Assembly (NCBI GenBank): GCA_900554945.1
Contig: USJN01000094.1
Location: 1-6,307, forward strand
Direction: 5' to 3'
Length of the DNA: 6,307 nt
DNA from: an uncultured Coriobacteriaceae bacterium
GTDB lineage: Bacteria; Actinomycetota; Coriobacteriia; Coriobacteriales; Eggerthellaceae
This document shows, piece after piece, positions 1 to 5,263 of this stretch. The notes under the pieces are model-generated. The model was given only the letters and a program-made list of their open reading frames with translations. It was not told the origin of the DNA and did not search any database. Position numbers and translations under genes: made by a program. Position 1 is the first letter of the stretch. Each line of letters opens with the position of its first letter.

Positions 1-1257
1 GGCGGCGGTACGTTCCTCATCACCTACCTGGTGCTGGTATTCACGTTCGGCGTGTCGCTCCTGCTGCTTGAGACGGCGATCGGTCGCAAGACGGGCCTCT
101 CGGCTATCGGCGCATTCCGCCATTTCGGGAAGAAATTCATGTTCATCGGCGTGCTGGCGTCGGTCGTGCCCTTCATTATCGTGCCGTATTACTGCATCAT
201 CGGCGGCTGGGTGACGAAGTATGCCTTCGCCTATATTGCAGCTGGACCTGCGGCTATGGCGGATGGCGGCACGTTCTTCTCGAGCTTTATCACCGACGGC
301 GTCGACAGCTCGGTCTTCATGCTGCTCTTCATGGCTGCGGCGTTCATCATCGTGGCGCGCGGCGTGAAGGGCGGCATCGAGAAGGCGAACCTCATCTTGA
401 TGCCCGCGCTTATCGTGATGGCCATCGCGATCGCCATCTTCACGCTGACGTTGCCCGGGGCCCTCGACGGCGCGGCGTACTACCTGATGCCGGATGTTTC
501 GAAATTCTCGCCTGAACTGGTCATCGGCGCGCTCGGGCAGATGTTCTACAGCTTGTCGCTCGCTATGGGCATCATGATTACCTACGGCAGCTACCTCGAG
601 AAGAAGGCGTCCCTGACGCAGTCCGTCACGCGCATCGGCTTCTTCGACCTGGGCGTGTCGTTCCTCGCGGGCCTCATGATCGTGCCTGCCGCGTTTGTCG
701 CGATGGGCTCGGGCGACGCTGTCGCTCAGAACTCCGGTCCCTCGCTCATGTTCATCATCTTGCCCGAGGTGTTCGCGGACATGGGTCAAGTGGCGACCAT
801 CGTGGGATTCGTCTTCTTCCTCTTGGTGTTCTTCGCGGCGCTCACCAGTGCGATCTCGCTTACCGAGACCTGCGTCTCCATCATTCAGGACGGCGCGGGA
901 TACTCGCGTCGCAAGTCTCTGGTGATCACCATCGTGTTCATCGTGGTGGCAGGGCTTTTCATCAACTCGGGCTACAACGTGCTCTCGTTCATCCAGCCCC
1001 TAGGCGAAGGCTCCTCGCTGCTCGACTTCGCCGACTTCATCTCCAACTCGGTTATCATGCCGATTGTTGCGCTTTTGACCTGCGTGTTCGTTGGTTGGAT
1101 CATCAAGCCGAAGACGATTATCGACGAGGTGCGCATCTCTGCGCCCTTCAAGGCGGCCAAAGCCTGGTCGATCATGGTGAAGTACGTGGCACCTGTGCTC
1201 GTAGTGGTCATCCTCGTGACTGCGCTCGCCCAGTCGCTCGGCATCATGAAGTTCTAA
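1..1257 (+). CDS. NSS-family (LeuT-fold) sodium:amino-acid symporter, 5' truncated by the window edge
   Basis: The frame is open from base 1, so the gene starts upstream; the in-frame GTG at 31 lies inside a membrane helix and is not the start. The 418 visible residues begin with GGGTFLITYL, which matches the end of TM1/start of TM2 in the family, so roughly 40 N-terminal residues are missing, including the TM1 Na+/substrate site. Ten further hydrophobic segments can be drawn, giving the 11-TM plan usual for bacterial members. Family landmarks: the YY pair of TM3 (63-64), the TM6 stretch YSLSLAMGIMITY (183-195) resembling LeuT's TLSLGFGAIITY, and LTSAISLTE in TM8 (281-289) with the adjacent Thr-Ser expected at the Na2 site. 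It should import an amino acid with Na+ across the cytoplasmic membrane; the substrate cannot be read from sequence. A terminator lies 136 bases downstream. Family assignment is very secure. Confidence 0.95.
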   Translation, partial: GGGTFLITYLVLVFTFGVSLLLLETAIGRKTGLSAIGAFRHFGKKFMFIGVLASVVPFIIVPYYCIIGGWVTKYAFAYIAAGPAAMADGGTFFSSFITDGVDSSVFMLLFMAAAFIIVARGVKGGIEKANLILMPALIVMAIAIAIFTLTLPGALDGAAYYLMPDVSKFSPELVIGALGQMFYSLSLAMGIMITYGSYLEKKASLTQSVTRIGFFDLGVSFLAGLMIVPAAFVAMGSGDAVAQNSGPSLMFIILPEVFADMGQVATIVGFVFFLLVFFAALTSAISLTETCVSIIQDGAGYSRRKSLVITIVFIVVAGLFINSGYNVLSFIQPLGEGSSLLDFADFISNSVIMPIVALLTCVFVGWIIKPKTIIDEVRISAPFKAAKAWSIMVKYVAPVLVVVILVTALAQSLGIMKF

Positions 1258-1309
1258 CGGTGCTTCGCAGAGGCGCTGGGCGCGTGCCGCGATGGCGGGG
1301 CGCGCGGCG

Positions 1310-1327
1310 AAAATGGTGCACCTTTTT
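1310..1327. promoter_or_regulatory. 18-bp near-perfect dyad in the gap after the transporter gene
   Basis: AAAATGGTGCACCTTTTT is symmetric at 16 of 18 positions: a perfect GGTGCACC core with A4/T4 flanks, and one T/T mismatch at 1314/1323. The core has no loop, so it looks more like a protein-binding site than a terminator. It sits 53 bases past the transporter stop and 66 bases before the terminator. No promoter hexamers are convincing around it, so its target is unknown; chance is possible. Confidence 0.3.
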
Positions 1328-1392
1328 GCGATGCCGCCGTCCGATCGTCGTTGTCCCACTGCGTTTCCCCGCATCGTCTACGCAGTTCGCTC

Positions 1393-1430
1393 GCGCCCTG
1401 TCGACCTTACCGTCGGCAGGGCGCTTCTTT
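1393..1430 (+). terminator. Rho-independent terminator downstream of the transporter gene
   Basis: A 13-bp stem (GCGCCCTGTCGAC paired with GTCGGCAGGGCGC, one G-U pair) closes a 6-base loop CTTACC and is followed on the + strand by TTCTTT. Stem quality and tail fit an intrinsic terminator for the NSS gene. The tail overlaps the stop codon of the small - strand ORF (1429-1431). Read on the - strand the hairpin has no T-run, so it acts mainly on the + strand. Confidence 0.8.
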
Positions 1431-1563
1431 AGGCCACGACGCCGCTCGCAAGGACGATGGTCGTCGTCGCGAGCACGATGGGGATGATGTAAGCATCGAA
1501 GGCAATCGACTTCGCAAGCCTTTTCGCGACGAACGCCGCCACCTTCAACATGACTTCTTCCAT
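1429..1563 (-). CDS. Probable small hydrophobic membrane protein, 44 aa, function unknown
   Basis: I do not recognise this protein. The frame reads ATG at 1563 to TAA at 1431-1429. The N-terminal half (1-22) is amphipathic and basic (MEEVMLKVAAFVAKRLAKS); the rest is one uninterrupted hydrophobic segment, IIPIVLATTTIVLASGVVA, ending at the stop codon, as in a single-span tail-anchored peptide. About 36 of 44 codons end in G or C, and Ile is mostly ATC, as in neighbouring genes. The competing frames across the same bases give Arg/Asp/His-rich shadows, the pattern expected opposite or beside a real hydrophobic frame. An in-frame TGA just upstream bars a longer start. A GGAAGGA ribosome-binding-like site lies 15 bases before ATG 1563, rather far; an internal ATG at 1551 would give 40 residues. 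It follows the ilvA terminator on the same strand, so expression would need read-through or its own promoter. Alternatives: a type I toxin-like peptide, a small transporter subunit, or chance. Confidence 0.45.
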   Translation of the reverse strand: MEEVMLKVAAFVAKRLAKSIAFDAYIIPIVLATTTIVLASGVVA

Positions 1564-1591
1564 GCTTTTGAGTCACTGTCCTTCCAAAAGC
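1564..1591. repeat. 7-bp inverted repeat enclosing the small ORF's ribosome-binding site
   Basis: GCTTTTG (1564-1570) and CAAAAGC (1585-1591) are perfect inverted copies separated by 14 bases. In the - strand transcript the loop carries GGAAGGA, the only Shine-Dalgarno-like string before the 44-aa ORF, and the stem ends directly at its ATG. One arm is also the T-rich tail of the ilvA terminator, so formation may be incidental. Confidence 0.35.
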
Positions 1592-1625
1592 AAGCAGGGG
1601 CGAACCGGTGAGAGGTTCGCCCCTG
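1584..1625 (-). terminator. Rho-independent terminator of the threonine ammonia-lyase gene
   Basis: A perfect 12-bp stem (CAGGGGCGAACC at 1595-1606 with GGTTCGCCCCTG at 1614-1625) encloses a 7-base loop. On the - strand it is followed by CTTGCTTTTGG, a T-rich tail. It begins 58 bases after the lyase stop codon. No T-run follows on the + strand, so the direction is clear. Confidence 0.8.
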
Positions 1626-1682
1626 TCGTGGGGTGGTGCCTTATGCTTTGCGGGCGGGACACAACGTCCGCTTGACCTGCGC

Positions 1683-2915
1683 TTACAGGTGCGCCTGGAT
1701 AAGGCGCGGGCGGAAGCCTTTTGCCTCGAGCGCCTCGACGATTTGCTGCTTGTGCGCGGTGCCGAACGCCTCGATGGTCACGCGCAGCTCCACGGCGGCG
1801 TTGCGGTTGGTCGTGACGAACTGGTTGTGATCGAGCCGAACGACGTTGCCCTTGCTCTCGGCGATGACCTGGGCAACGTTGACGAGCTCGCCGGGGCGGT
1901 CGGGCAGGAGCACGCTGACCGTGAAGATGCGGTCGCGCTGGATCAGGCCATGCTGCACGACTGACGACATGGTGATGACGTCCATGTTGCCGCCCGAGAG
2001 GATCGACACGACCTTTTTCCCCGTGAAATCGAGATGGCGCAGCGCGGCGACGGTGAGAAGCCCCGAGTTCTCCACGATCATCTTGTGGTTCTCCACCATG
2101 TCGAGGAACGCCACGATGAGCTCCTCGTCTTCGACCGTGATGATCCCGTCGAGGTTTCGCTGAAGATAGGGGAAGATCTTGTCGCCCGGCTCTTGCACGG
2201 CGGTGCCGTCGGCGATGGTGCTCACATGCGGCAGTTTCACGACATGCCCCGCCTCGAGCGAGGCCTTCATGCATGCGGCCCCCGCAGGTTCCACGCCGAT
2301 CACCTTGATGTGCGGATTCAGAAGCTTGGCCAGGGTCGACACTCCCGTGGCGAGCCCGCCGCCGCCGATGGGCACCAAGATGTAGTCGACAAGCGGCAGC
2401 TCCTGCACGATTTCCATCGCGATGGTGCCTTGGCCGGTCGCGACGCCCAGGTCGTTGAAGGGGTGCACGAAGGTGAGCTCGCGCTCCTCGGCCAGCTCGA
2501 GCGCGCGGGCGTAAGCCTCGTCGTAGACGTCGCCTGCGAGCACGACCTCGGCGCCGAGCGCTTTGGTGCGCTCCACCTTGATGTAGGGGGTCGTTGCGGG
2601 CATGACGATGGTGGCGGGCACGCCGTAGCGCTGCGCCGCGTAGGCCACGCCCTGGGCGTGGTTGCCGGCCGATGCGGTGATGAGGCCGCGTTTGCGCTCG
2701 TCGTCTGAGAGTGTGCTGATCTTGTAGTATGCGCCGCGCACCTTGTAGGCGCCGGTGCGCTGCATGTTCTCTGGCTTGAAGAAGACGCGGTTGCCCGCTA
2801 TCTCGCTGAAGTGCGGGCTCTCGATGAGCTTGGTCTCCTGGGTGACCTCGCGAACTTTGTGGGCCGCCTGCTCGAAGGCGGGCAGGGTGAGCATTTCCTG
2901 AACTTCGTCCGACAT
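1683..2915 (-). CDS. ilvA: Threonine ammonia-lyase (threonine/serine dehydratase) with C-terminal ACT domain
   Basis: This cytosolic PLP enzyme converts L-threonine to 2-oxobutyrate plus ammonia, and usually also serine to pyruvate. It feeds isoleucine synthesis or amino-acid fermentation. The 410-residue product has the fold-type II pattern: YKVRGA with the PLP-binding Lys at 58, SAGNHAQG at 82-89 and the phosphate-binding GGGGL loop at about 184-188, followed by SGGNMD near 307-312. A single ACT domain (about 330-400, starting FTVSVLLPDRPGEL) marks the medium, one-ACT form rather than the short catabolic TdcB type or the two-regulatory-domain E. coli IlvA. It suggests allosteric control by an amino acid. 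I chose ATG 2915 over ATG 2930 because AAGGA (2926-2922) sits six bases before it, whereas nothing suitable precedes 2930. It is divergent from ridA, whose product handles its reactive intermediate, and it has its own terminator. A catabolic role is as likely as a biosynthetic one. Confidence 0.95.
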   Translation of the reverse strand: MSDEVQEMLTLPAFEQAAHKVREVTQETKLIESPHFSEIAGNRVFFKPENMQRTGAYKVRGAYYKISTLSDDERKRGLITASAGNHAQGVAYAAQRYGVPATIVMPATTPYIKVERTKALGAEVVLAGDVYDEAYARALELAEERELTFVHPFNDLGVATGQGTIAMEIVQELPLVDYILVPIGGGGLATGVSTLAKLLNPHIKVIGVEPAGAACMKASLEAGHVVKLPHVSTIADGTAVQEPGDKIFPYLQRNLDGIITVEDEELIVAFLDMVENHKMIVENSGLLTVAALRHLDFTGKKVVSILSGGNMDVITMSSVVQHGLIQRDRIFTVSVLLPDRPGELVNVAQVIAESKGNVVRLDHNQFVTTNRNAAVELRVTIEAFGTAHKQQIVEALEAKGFRPRLIQAHL

Positions 2916-2956
2916 CGTTTTTCCTTGCATTTCTCAATGGTTCATAAGCGTCCATC

Positions 2957-2964
2957 ACTATAAT
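2957..2964. promoter_or_regulatory. Overlapping divergent -10 elements between ilvA and ridA
   Basis: On the + strand TATAAT (2959-2964) is a perfect -10 hexamer that would give a leader of about 60 bases for ridA. On the - strand TATAGT (2962-2957) is a 5/6 match that would give a leader of about 35 bases for ilvA. The two share four base pairs. Neither has a good -35 at 16-18 bases, so an activator or a weak promoter is implied. A TGCG-N9-CGCA dyad (2972-2988) lies just downstream on the ridA side and could bind a regulator. Confidence 0.45.
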
Positions 2965-3030
2965 CGTCACATGCGAGAAATCTGCGCAACTTTTTCCGAA
3001 TATGGTGAACTTCAAGAAAGAAGGCACAAT

Positions 3031-3408
3031 ATGAAAACCATCTCCACCACAAGCGCGCCGGCGGCAATCGGTCCCTATGCCCAGGGCAACATCGCGGGCG
3101 GTCTTCTGTTCGCGAGCGGCCAGATTCCGCTCGACCCCGAGACGGGCGAGATCGTGGGCTCGACCATCGAGGAGCAGACTGCTCAGGTCATGAAGAACGT
3201 GGCTGCGATCCTCGAGGCGGCAGGTACCGATTTCGACCGCGTGGTGAAGACGACGTGCTTCTTAAACGACATGAACGACTTTGCCGCCTTCAACGCCGAG
3301 TATGCGAAGTCCTTCGGCGAGGTGCGCCCTGCGCGCTCGGCCGTGGCGGTCGAGAAGCTTCCCAAGGGCGCGCTTGTGGAAGTCGAAGTGATCGCTGAGG
3401 TGAACTAG
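3031..3408 (+). CDS. ridA: RidA/YjgF-family 2-iminobutanoate/2-iminopropanoate deaminase
   Basis: RidA hydrolyses the enamine/imine intermediates released by PLP dehydratases (2-aminocrotonate, 2-aminoacrylate) to 2-oxoacids and ammonia, protecting other PLP enzymes; it works as a cytosolic trimer. The 125-residue product matches the family length and pattern throughout: APAAIGPYAQG (9-19), SGQIPLDPETGE (29-40), VVKTTCFLNDMNDF (71-84), and PARS with Arg102 at the position of E. coli Arg105, the carboxylate-binding residue. The C-terminal EVEVIAEV carries the conserved acidic residues. E. coli Cys107 is Ala104 here. The start at ATG 3031 is preceded by AGAAGG with a six-base gap; an in-frame ATG at 2971 adds a non-homologous N-terminus and has no ribosome-binding site. 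It is divergent from the lyase gene, its natural partner. No terminator follows before the uspA promoter. Confidence 0.96.
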   Translation: MKTISTTSAPAAIGPYAQGNIAGGLLFASGQIPLDPETGEIVGSTIEEQTAQVMKNVAAILEAAGTDFDRVVKTTCFLNDMNDFAAFNAEYAKSFGEVRPARSAVAVEKLPKGALVEVEVIAEVN

Positions 3409-3432
3409 CCTCCTTGCGGAAGCGGTTCGGCG

Positions 3433-3438
3433 TATAAT
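3433..3438 (+). promoter_or_regulatory. -10 element of the uspA-acetyltransferase unit
   Basis: TATAAT, a perfect -10, lies 25 bases after the ridA stop and would start transcription about 50 bases before uspA. The only -35-like hexamer, TTGCGG (3414-3419), is just 13 bases upstream, too close for a standard sigma-70-type promoter. The promoter is therefore weak, activated, or used by another sigma factor. Confidence 0.45.
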
Positions 3439-3449
3439 GGTGCTGCAGG

Positions 3450-3474
3450 GTTCGCGTGCGAGCATTGCGCGAAC
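3450..3474 (+). repeat. Hairpin in the uspA leader
   Basis: GTTCGCG (3450-3456) and CGCGAAC (3468-3474) form a perfect 7-bp stem with an 11-base loop. It starts a few bases after the predicted transcription start and ends nine bases before the AAAGGAG ribosome-binding site (3484-3490). There is no T-run, so it is not a terminator; an RNA-stabilising 5' stem or an operator are the simplest readings. Confidence 0.4.
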
Positions 3475-3496
3475 GGTCGTTTGAAAGGAGCACCTC

Positions 3497-3973
3497 ATGC
3501 TGTACAGCAAGATTATGGTTCCCTACGATGGTTCCGAGCACGCGAAACATGCCCTCGAATATGCGAAGGGCCTCGCGGCGATCTCCGATGCGAAGATCGC
3601 AATCGTGCACGTGGTACCTTCGGGCGTCATGGGCGTCGACCAGATCGGCACGGAGGGGTCCCTTGACGGTGTCCCGTTCGGCATGCTGAACTACGAGCAG
3701 TACGAGGGCGTGGTTCGGGCAGCGCTTGACCAGGCGAAAGAGAAGGTCACGGAGAATCTGGCGGGCCTTGTCGAGGACATCGCCGACATCGTGACCATCG
3801 ATGTTGTCGCAGGAACCGCCCCCGCCGAGGCGCTTGCGCGCTACGCTGACAAGAACGGCTGCGACTTGATCGTCATGGGCCGACGCGGCCTGGGCGCCAT
3901 TCGCGGCATGCTCGGAAGCGTGAGCTTCGGGCTTCTGCGCTCGACAGATGTTCCCGTTCTGACGGTAAAATAG
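3497..3973 (+). CDS. Universal stress protein, UspA family, single domain
   Basis: The 158-residue product is one Usp domain, a cytosolic Rossmann-like fold that dimerises and in many members binds ATP. The N-terminal strand and nucleotide-contact Asp are seen in IMVPYDGSEHAKHAL (6-20, Asp11). The second core strand is AIVHVV (35-40). The C-terminal nucleotide loop is GRRGLGAIRGMLGSVS (128-143), followed by the last strand VPVLTV. Eight residues separate G131 from G140, where the classical ATP-binding pattern has nine, so the loop is one residue short although all glycines and the Ser are kept. The start is well supported by AAAGGAG six bases upstream. It has its own -10 and leader hairpin, and is followed after 21 bases by an acetyltransferase gene with no terminator between. 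It probably supports stress or starvation survival; its partner is unknown. Confidence 0.93.
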   Translation: MLYSKIMVPYDGSEHAKHALEYAKGLAAISDAKIAIVHVVPSGVMGVDQIGTEGSLDGVPFGMLNYEQYEGVVRAALDQAKEKVTENLAGLVEDIADIVTIDVVAGTAPAEALARYADKNGCDLIVMGRRGLGAIRGMLGSVSFGLLRSTDVPVLTVK

Positions 3974-3994
3974 GTAAATAGGATTCTAACTTTC

Positions 3995-4516
3995 ATGACT
4001 GCACTTGATTTCTCGACTCTCGCGGGTGAGGGAGCAACGATTCGCCTCGCCACCAAAGAGGACATTCCCGCCATTTGCGACCTGCGCGTCGCCCAATCGC
4101 TCGAGTACTGGGGGGTGAACCCCGGCCAGTCGGAGCTTGCCCATTTCCGAAGCGAGACCGAGGCTCATCTCAGACGCACGCTCGGCGAACGTGTGATGTT
4201 CTTGTTCGTCGAGGAGGACGGCGAGATTGCGTCCATGTCCGGCGTCGAGGTGTTCGATCGCCTGCCGACTTTCGGCGGCGTGTCCGGCGTGCAGCGCACG
4301 GCGACGGTGGTCGCCTGCTACACGCGCCCCGAGTTCCGCGGTCACGGGCATATGGCTGCTATGTTGAGCGCGTGGCCGCTCGTTGCGATGCGCGCGGGGG
4401 TCGATGCGATCTATGTGGAAACGCGCAATGCGACGATGCGCCACGTTGCCGAGAAGACCGGCTACGAGCATGCCTCCGATCGCTTCAGGATGACGATCGA
4501 GGTGGAAACCGACTAA
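3995..4516 (+). CDS. GNAT-family N-acetyltransferase
   Basis: The 173-residue product has the GNAT layout. The first strand and following helix are TIRLATKEDIPAICDLR (15-31). A central strand pair spans about 68-85 (MFLFVEEDGEIASMSGVEVF). The acetyl-CoA pyrophosphate-binding motif A, CYTRPEFRGHGHM (108-120), carries the R-x-x-G-x-x/A signature at Arg115-Gly118. The late strand and helix are IYVETRNATMRHVAEKTGYE (139-158), typical of the family's C-terminus. The substrate cannot be predicted: it could be an amino group on a protein, peptide, polyamine, antibiotic or small metabolite. Only AGGA about 11 bases before the ATG resembles a ribosome-binding site, so translation may partly depend on coupling to uspA 21 bases upstream. 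A strong hairpin follows the gene. The pairing with uspA suggests, but does not prove, a stress-related modification role. Confidence 0.88.
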   Translation: MTALDFSTLAGEGATIRLATKEDIPAICDLRVAQSLEYWGVNPGQSELAHFRSETEAHLRRTLGERVMFLFVEEDGEIASMSGVEVFDRLPTFGGVSGVQRTATVVACYTRPEFRGHGHMAAMLSAWPLVAMRAGVDAIYVETRNATMRHVAEKTGYEHASDRFRMTIEVETD

Positions 4517-4562
4517 AGACTGTCTGCCGAGTACGGCTGACGTTTGCGAACTGAGCCTTCAT

Positions 4563-4602
4563 GCGGCGATAGGGGTTGGGCCCCTATCGCCGCTGTGCGT
4601 TT
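4563..4602 (+). terminator. Terminator of the uspA-acetyltransferase unit
   Basis: A perfect 13-bp stem (GCGGCGATAGGGG at 4563-4575 with CCCCTATCGCCGC at 4581-4593) closes a five-base loop TTGGG. The + strand tail TGTGCGTTT is only moderately T-rich, and there is no T-run on the other strand. It lies 46 bases after the acetyltransferase stop, between convergent genes. Confidence 0.7.
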
Positions 4603-4625
4603 CGGGGCTCTTGTGCGAGGGGCGG

Positions 4626-4654
4626 AAAATCCAGGGACGGAAAACCCCGTCCCT
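4626..4654 (-). terminator. Terminator of the TetR-family regulator gene
   Basis: An 8-bp stem (AGGGACGG at 4633-4640 with CCGTCCCT at 4647-4654) has a six-base loop. On the - strand it is followed by GGATTTTCC. It starts five bases after the regulator's stop codon. Together with the hairpin at 4563-4593 it insulates the two convergent units. Confidence 0.7.
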
Positions 4655-4659
4655 TCCCG

Positions 4660-5253
4660 CTATCCGATGAGCGCGCTGTGGAAGAACAGGGTCGAGTTGA
4701 GAAGGTCGTCGAACGCAGCGAAGACGATCTTTTTCGTCTCGCGAAGCGACATCCCTTGGGCGCGGCATTGGCTGAACATGCCGAACAACCCGTTGCACAC
4801 GAGCGCCGCCGTGAGCGGCGAGGGGTATTTCGGCTCGAGCGCGTTGCGGTGATTCTGCACGTAATTCTCCACGACGCGCACCACATGGTTGAAGCATGCC
4901 GAATGCAAGTAGGGATTCTTCGTCGACGAGCAGTGGATGAAGATGCCGTCTCTCTGCTCGAAAACGCTGAAAATGCAGGTCAAAAGGTTGTGATAGCTGT
5001 TGGTCGGAATCTTTCGCGGATTGTTCTCCGCCTGGAGCTCGCGATAGCGTTCCTCGGCCTTCGCCATGTCGTCGCGGAACAGCTCGTCGGCGAGGGCGTA
5101 CTTGTCGTCGTAATAGGTGTAGAAGGTGATGCGGCTTACGTCGGCGGCCCGGCACAGCTCGGTGACGGTGATCTTCTCGAAGGGCATGGTCACGAGCAGT
5201 TCGACGAGCGTGCGCTTGATGGTGCGCTTGGTTTTCACGACGCGCTTATCCAT
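4660..5253 (-). CDS. TetR/AcrR-family transcriptional regulator
   Basis: The 197-residue product has a canonical TetR N-terminal DNA-binding domain. A basic first helix (1-21) precedes the helix-turn-helix ITVTELCRAADVSRITFYTY (28-47) and the family's following helix beginning YDDKYALADELF (48-59). The C-terminal ligand domain (about 70-197) is helical and divergent, resembling in outline the DhaS-like group; the effector is not predictable. It has six cysteines (34, 93, 108, 120, 153, 163), a rather high number, with Cys34 inside the helix-turn-helix. The start at ATG 5253 has GAGGT four to five bases upstream. The gene is divergent from degV with 164 bases between, the classical arrangement for a TetR repressor controlling itself and its neighbour. 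Short palindromes near its own promoter (5264-5303) are candidate operators. Regulation of degV is an inference from position. Confidence 0.93.
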   Translation of the reverse strand: MDKRVVKTKRTIKRTLVELLVTMPFEKITVTELCRAADVSRITFYTYYDDKYALADELFRDDMAKAEERYRELQAENNPRKIPTNSYHNLLTCIFSVFEQRDGIFIHCSSTKNPYLHSACFNHVVRVVENYVQNHRNALEPKYPSPLTAALVCNGLFGMFSQCRAQGMSLRETKKIVFAAFDDLLNSTLFFHSALIG

Positions 5254-5263
5254 ATCGACCTCA

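Noticed and set aside
1291..1431. 46-codon + strand ORF starting ATGGCGGGGCGC after the transporter, considered as a MetS-like small subunit
   Set aside because: The product is Arg/Pro-rich with no hydrophobic span, and its last codons run through the terminator stem.
2034..2708. 224-codon + strand open frame antisense to ilvA
   Set aside because: A shadow of the GC-biased codon pattern on the opposite strand; no motif and no plausible ribosome-binding site.
2959..2985. TCAC...GTCACA-like pattern considered as a CRP-type site near the ilvA/ridA promoter
   Set aside because: The halves are direct rather than inverted repeats with wrong spacing, so it does not fit a TGTGA-N6-TCACA site.
1573..3027. 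Long - strand open frame of 484 codons covering the lyase gene in another frame
   Set aside because: Its product is Arg/His/Ala-rich low-complexity with no family motif. The overlapping 410-residue frame is unmistakably threonine ammonia-lyase.
2971..3030. Twenty-residue N-terminal extension of RidA starting at ATG 2971
   Set aside because: The extension matches nothing in the family, lacks a ribosome-binding site and would start at about the predicted transcription start. ATG 3031 has AGAAGG six bases upstream.
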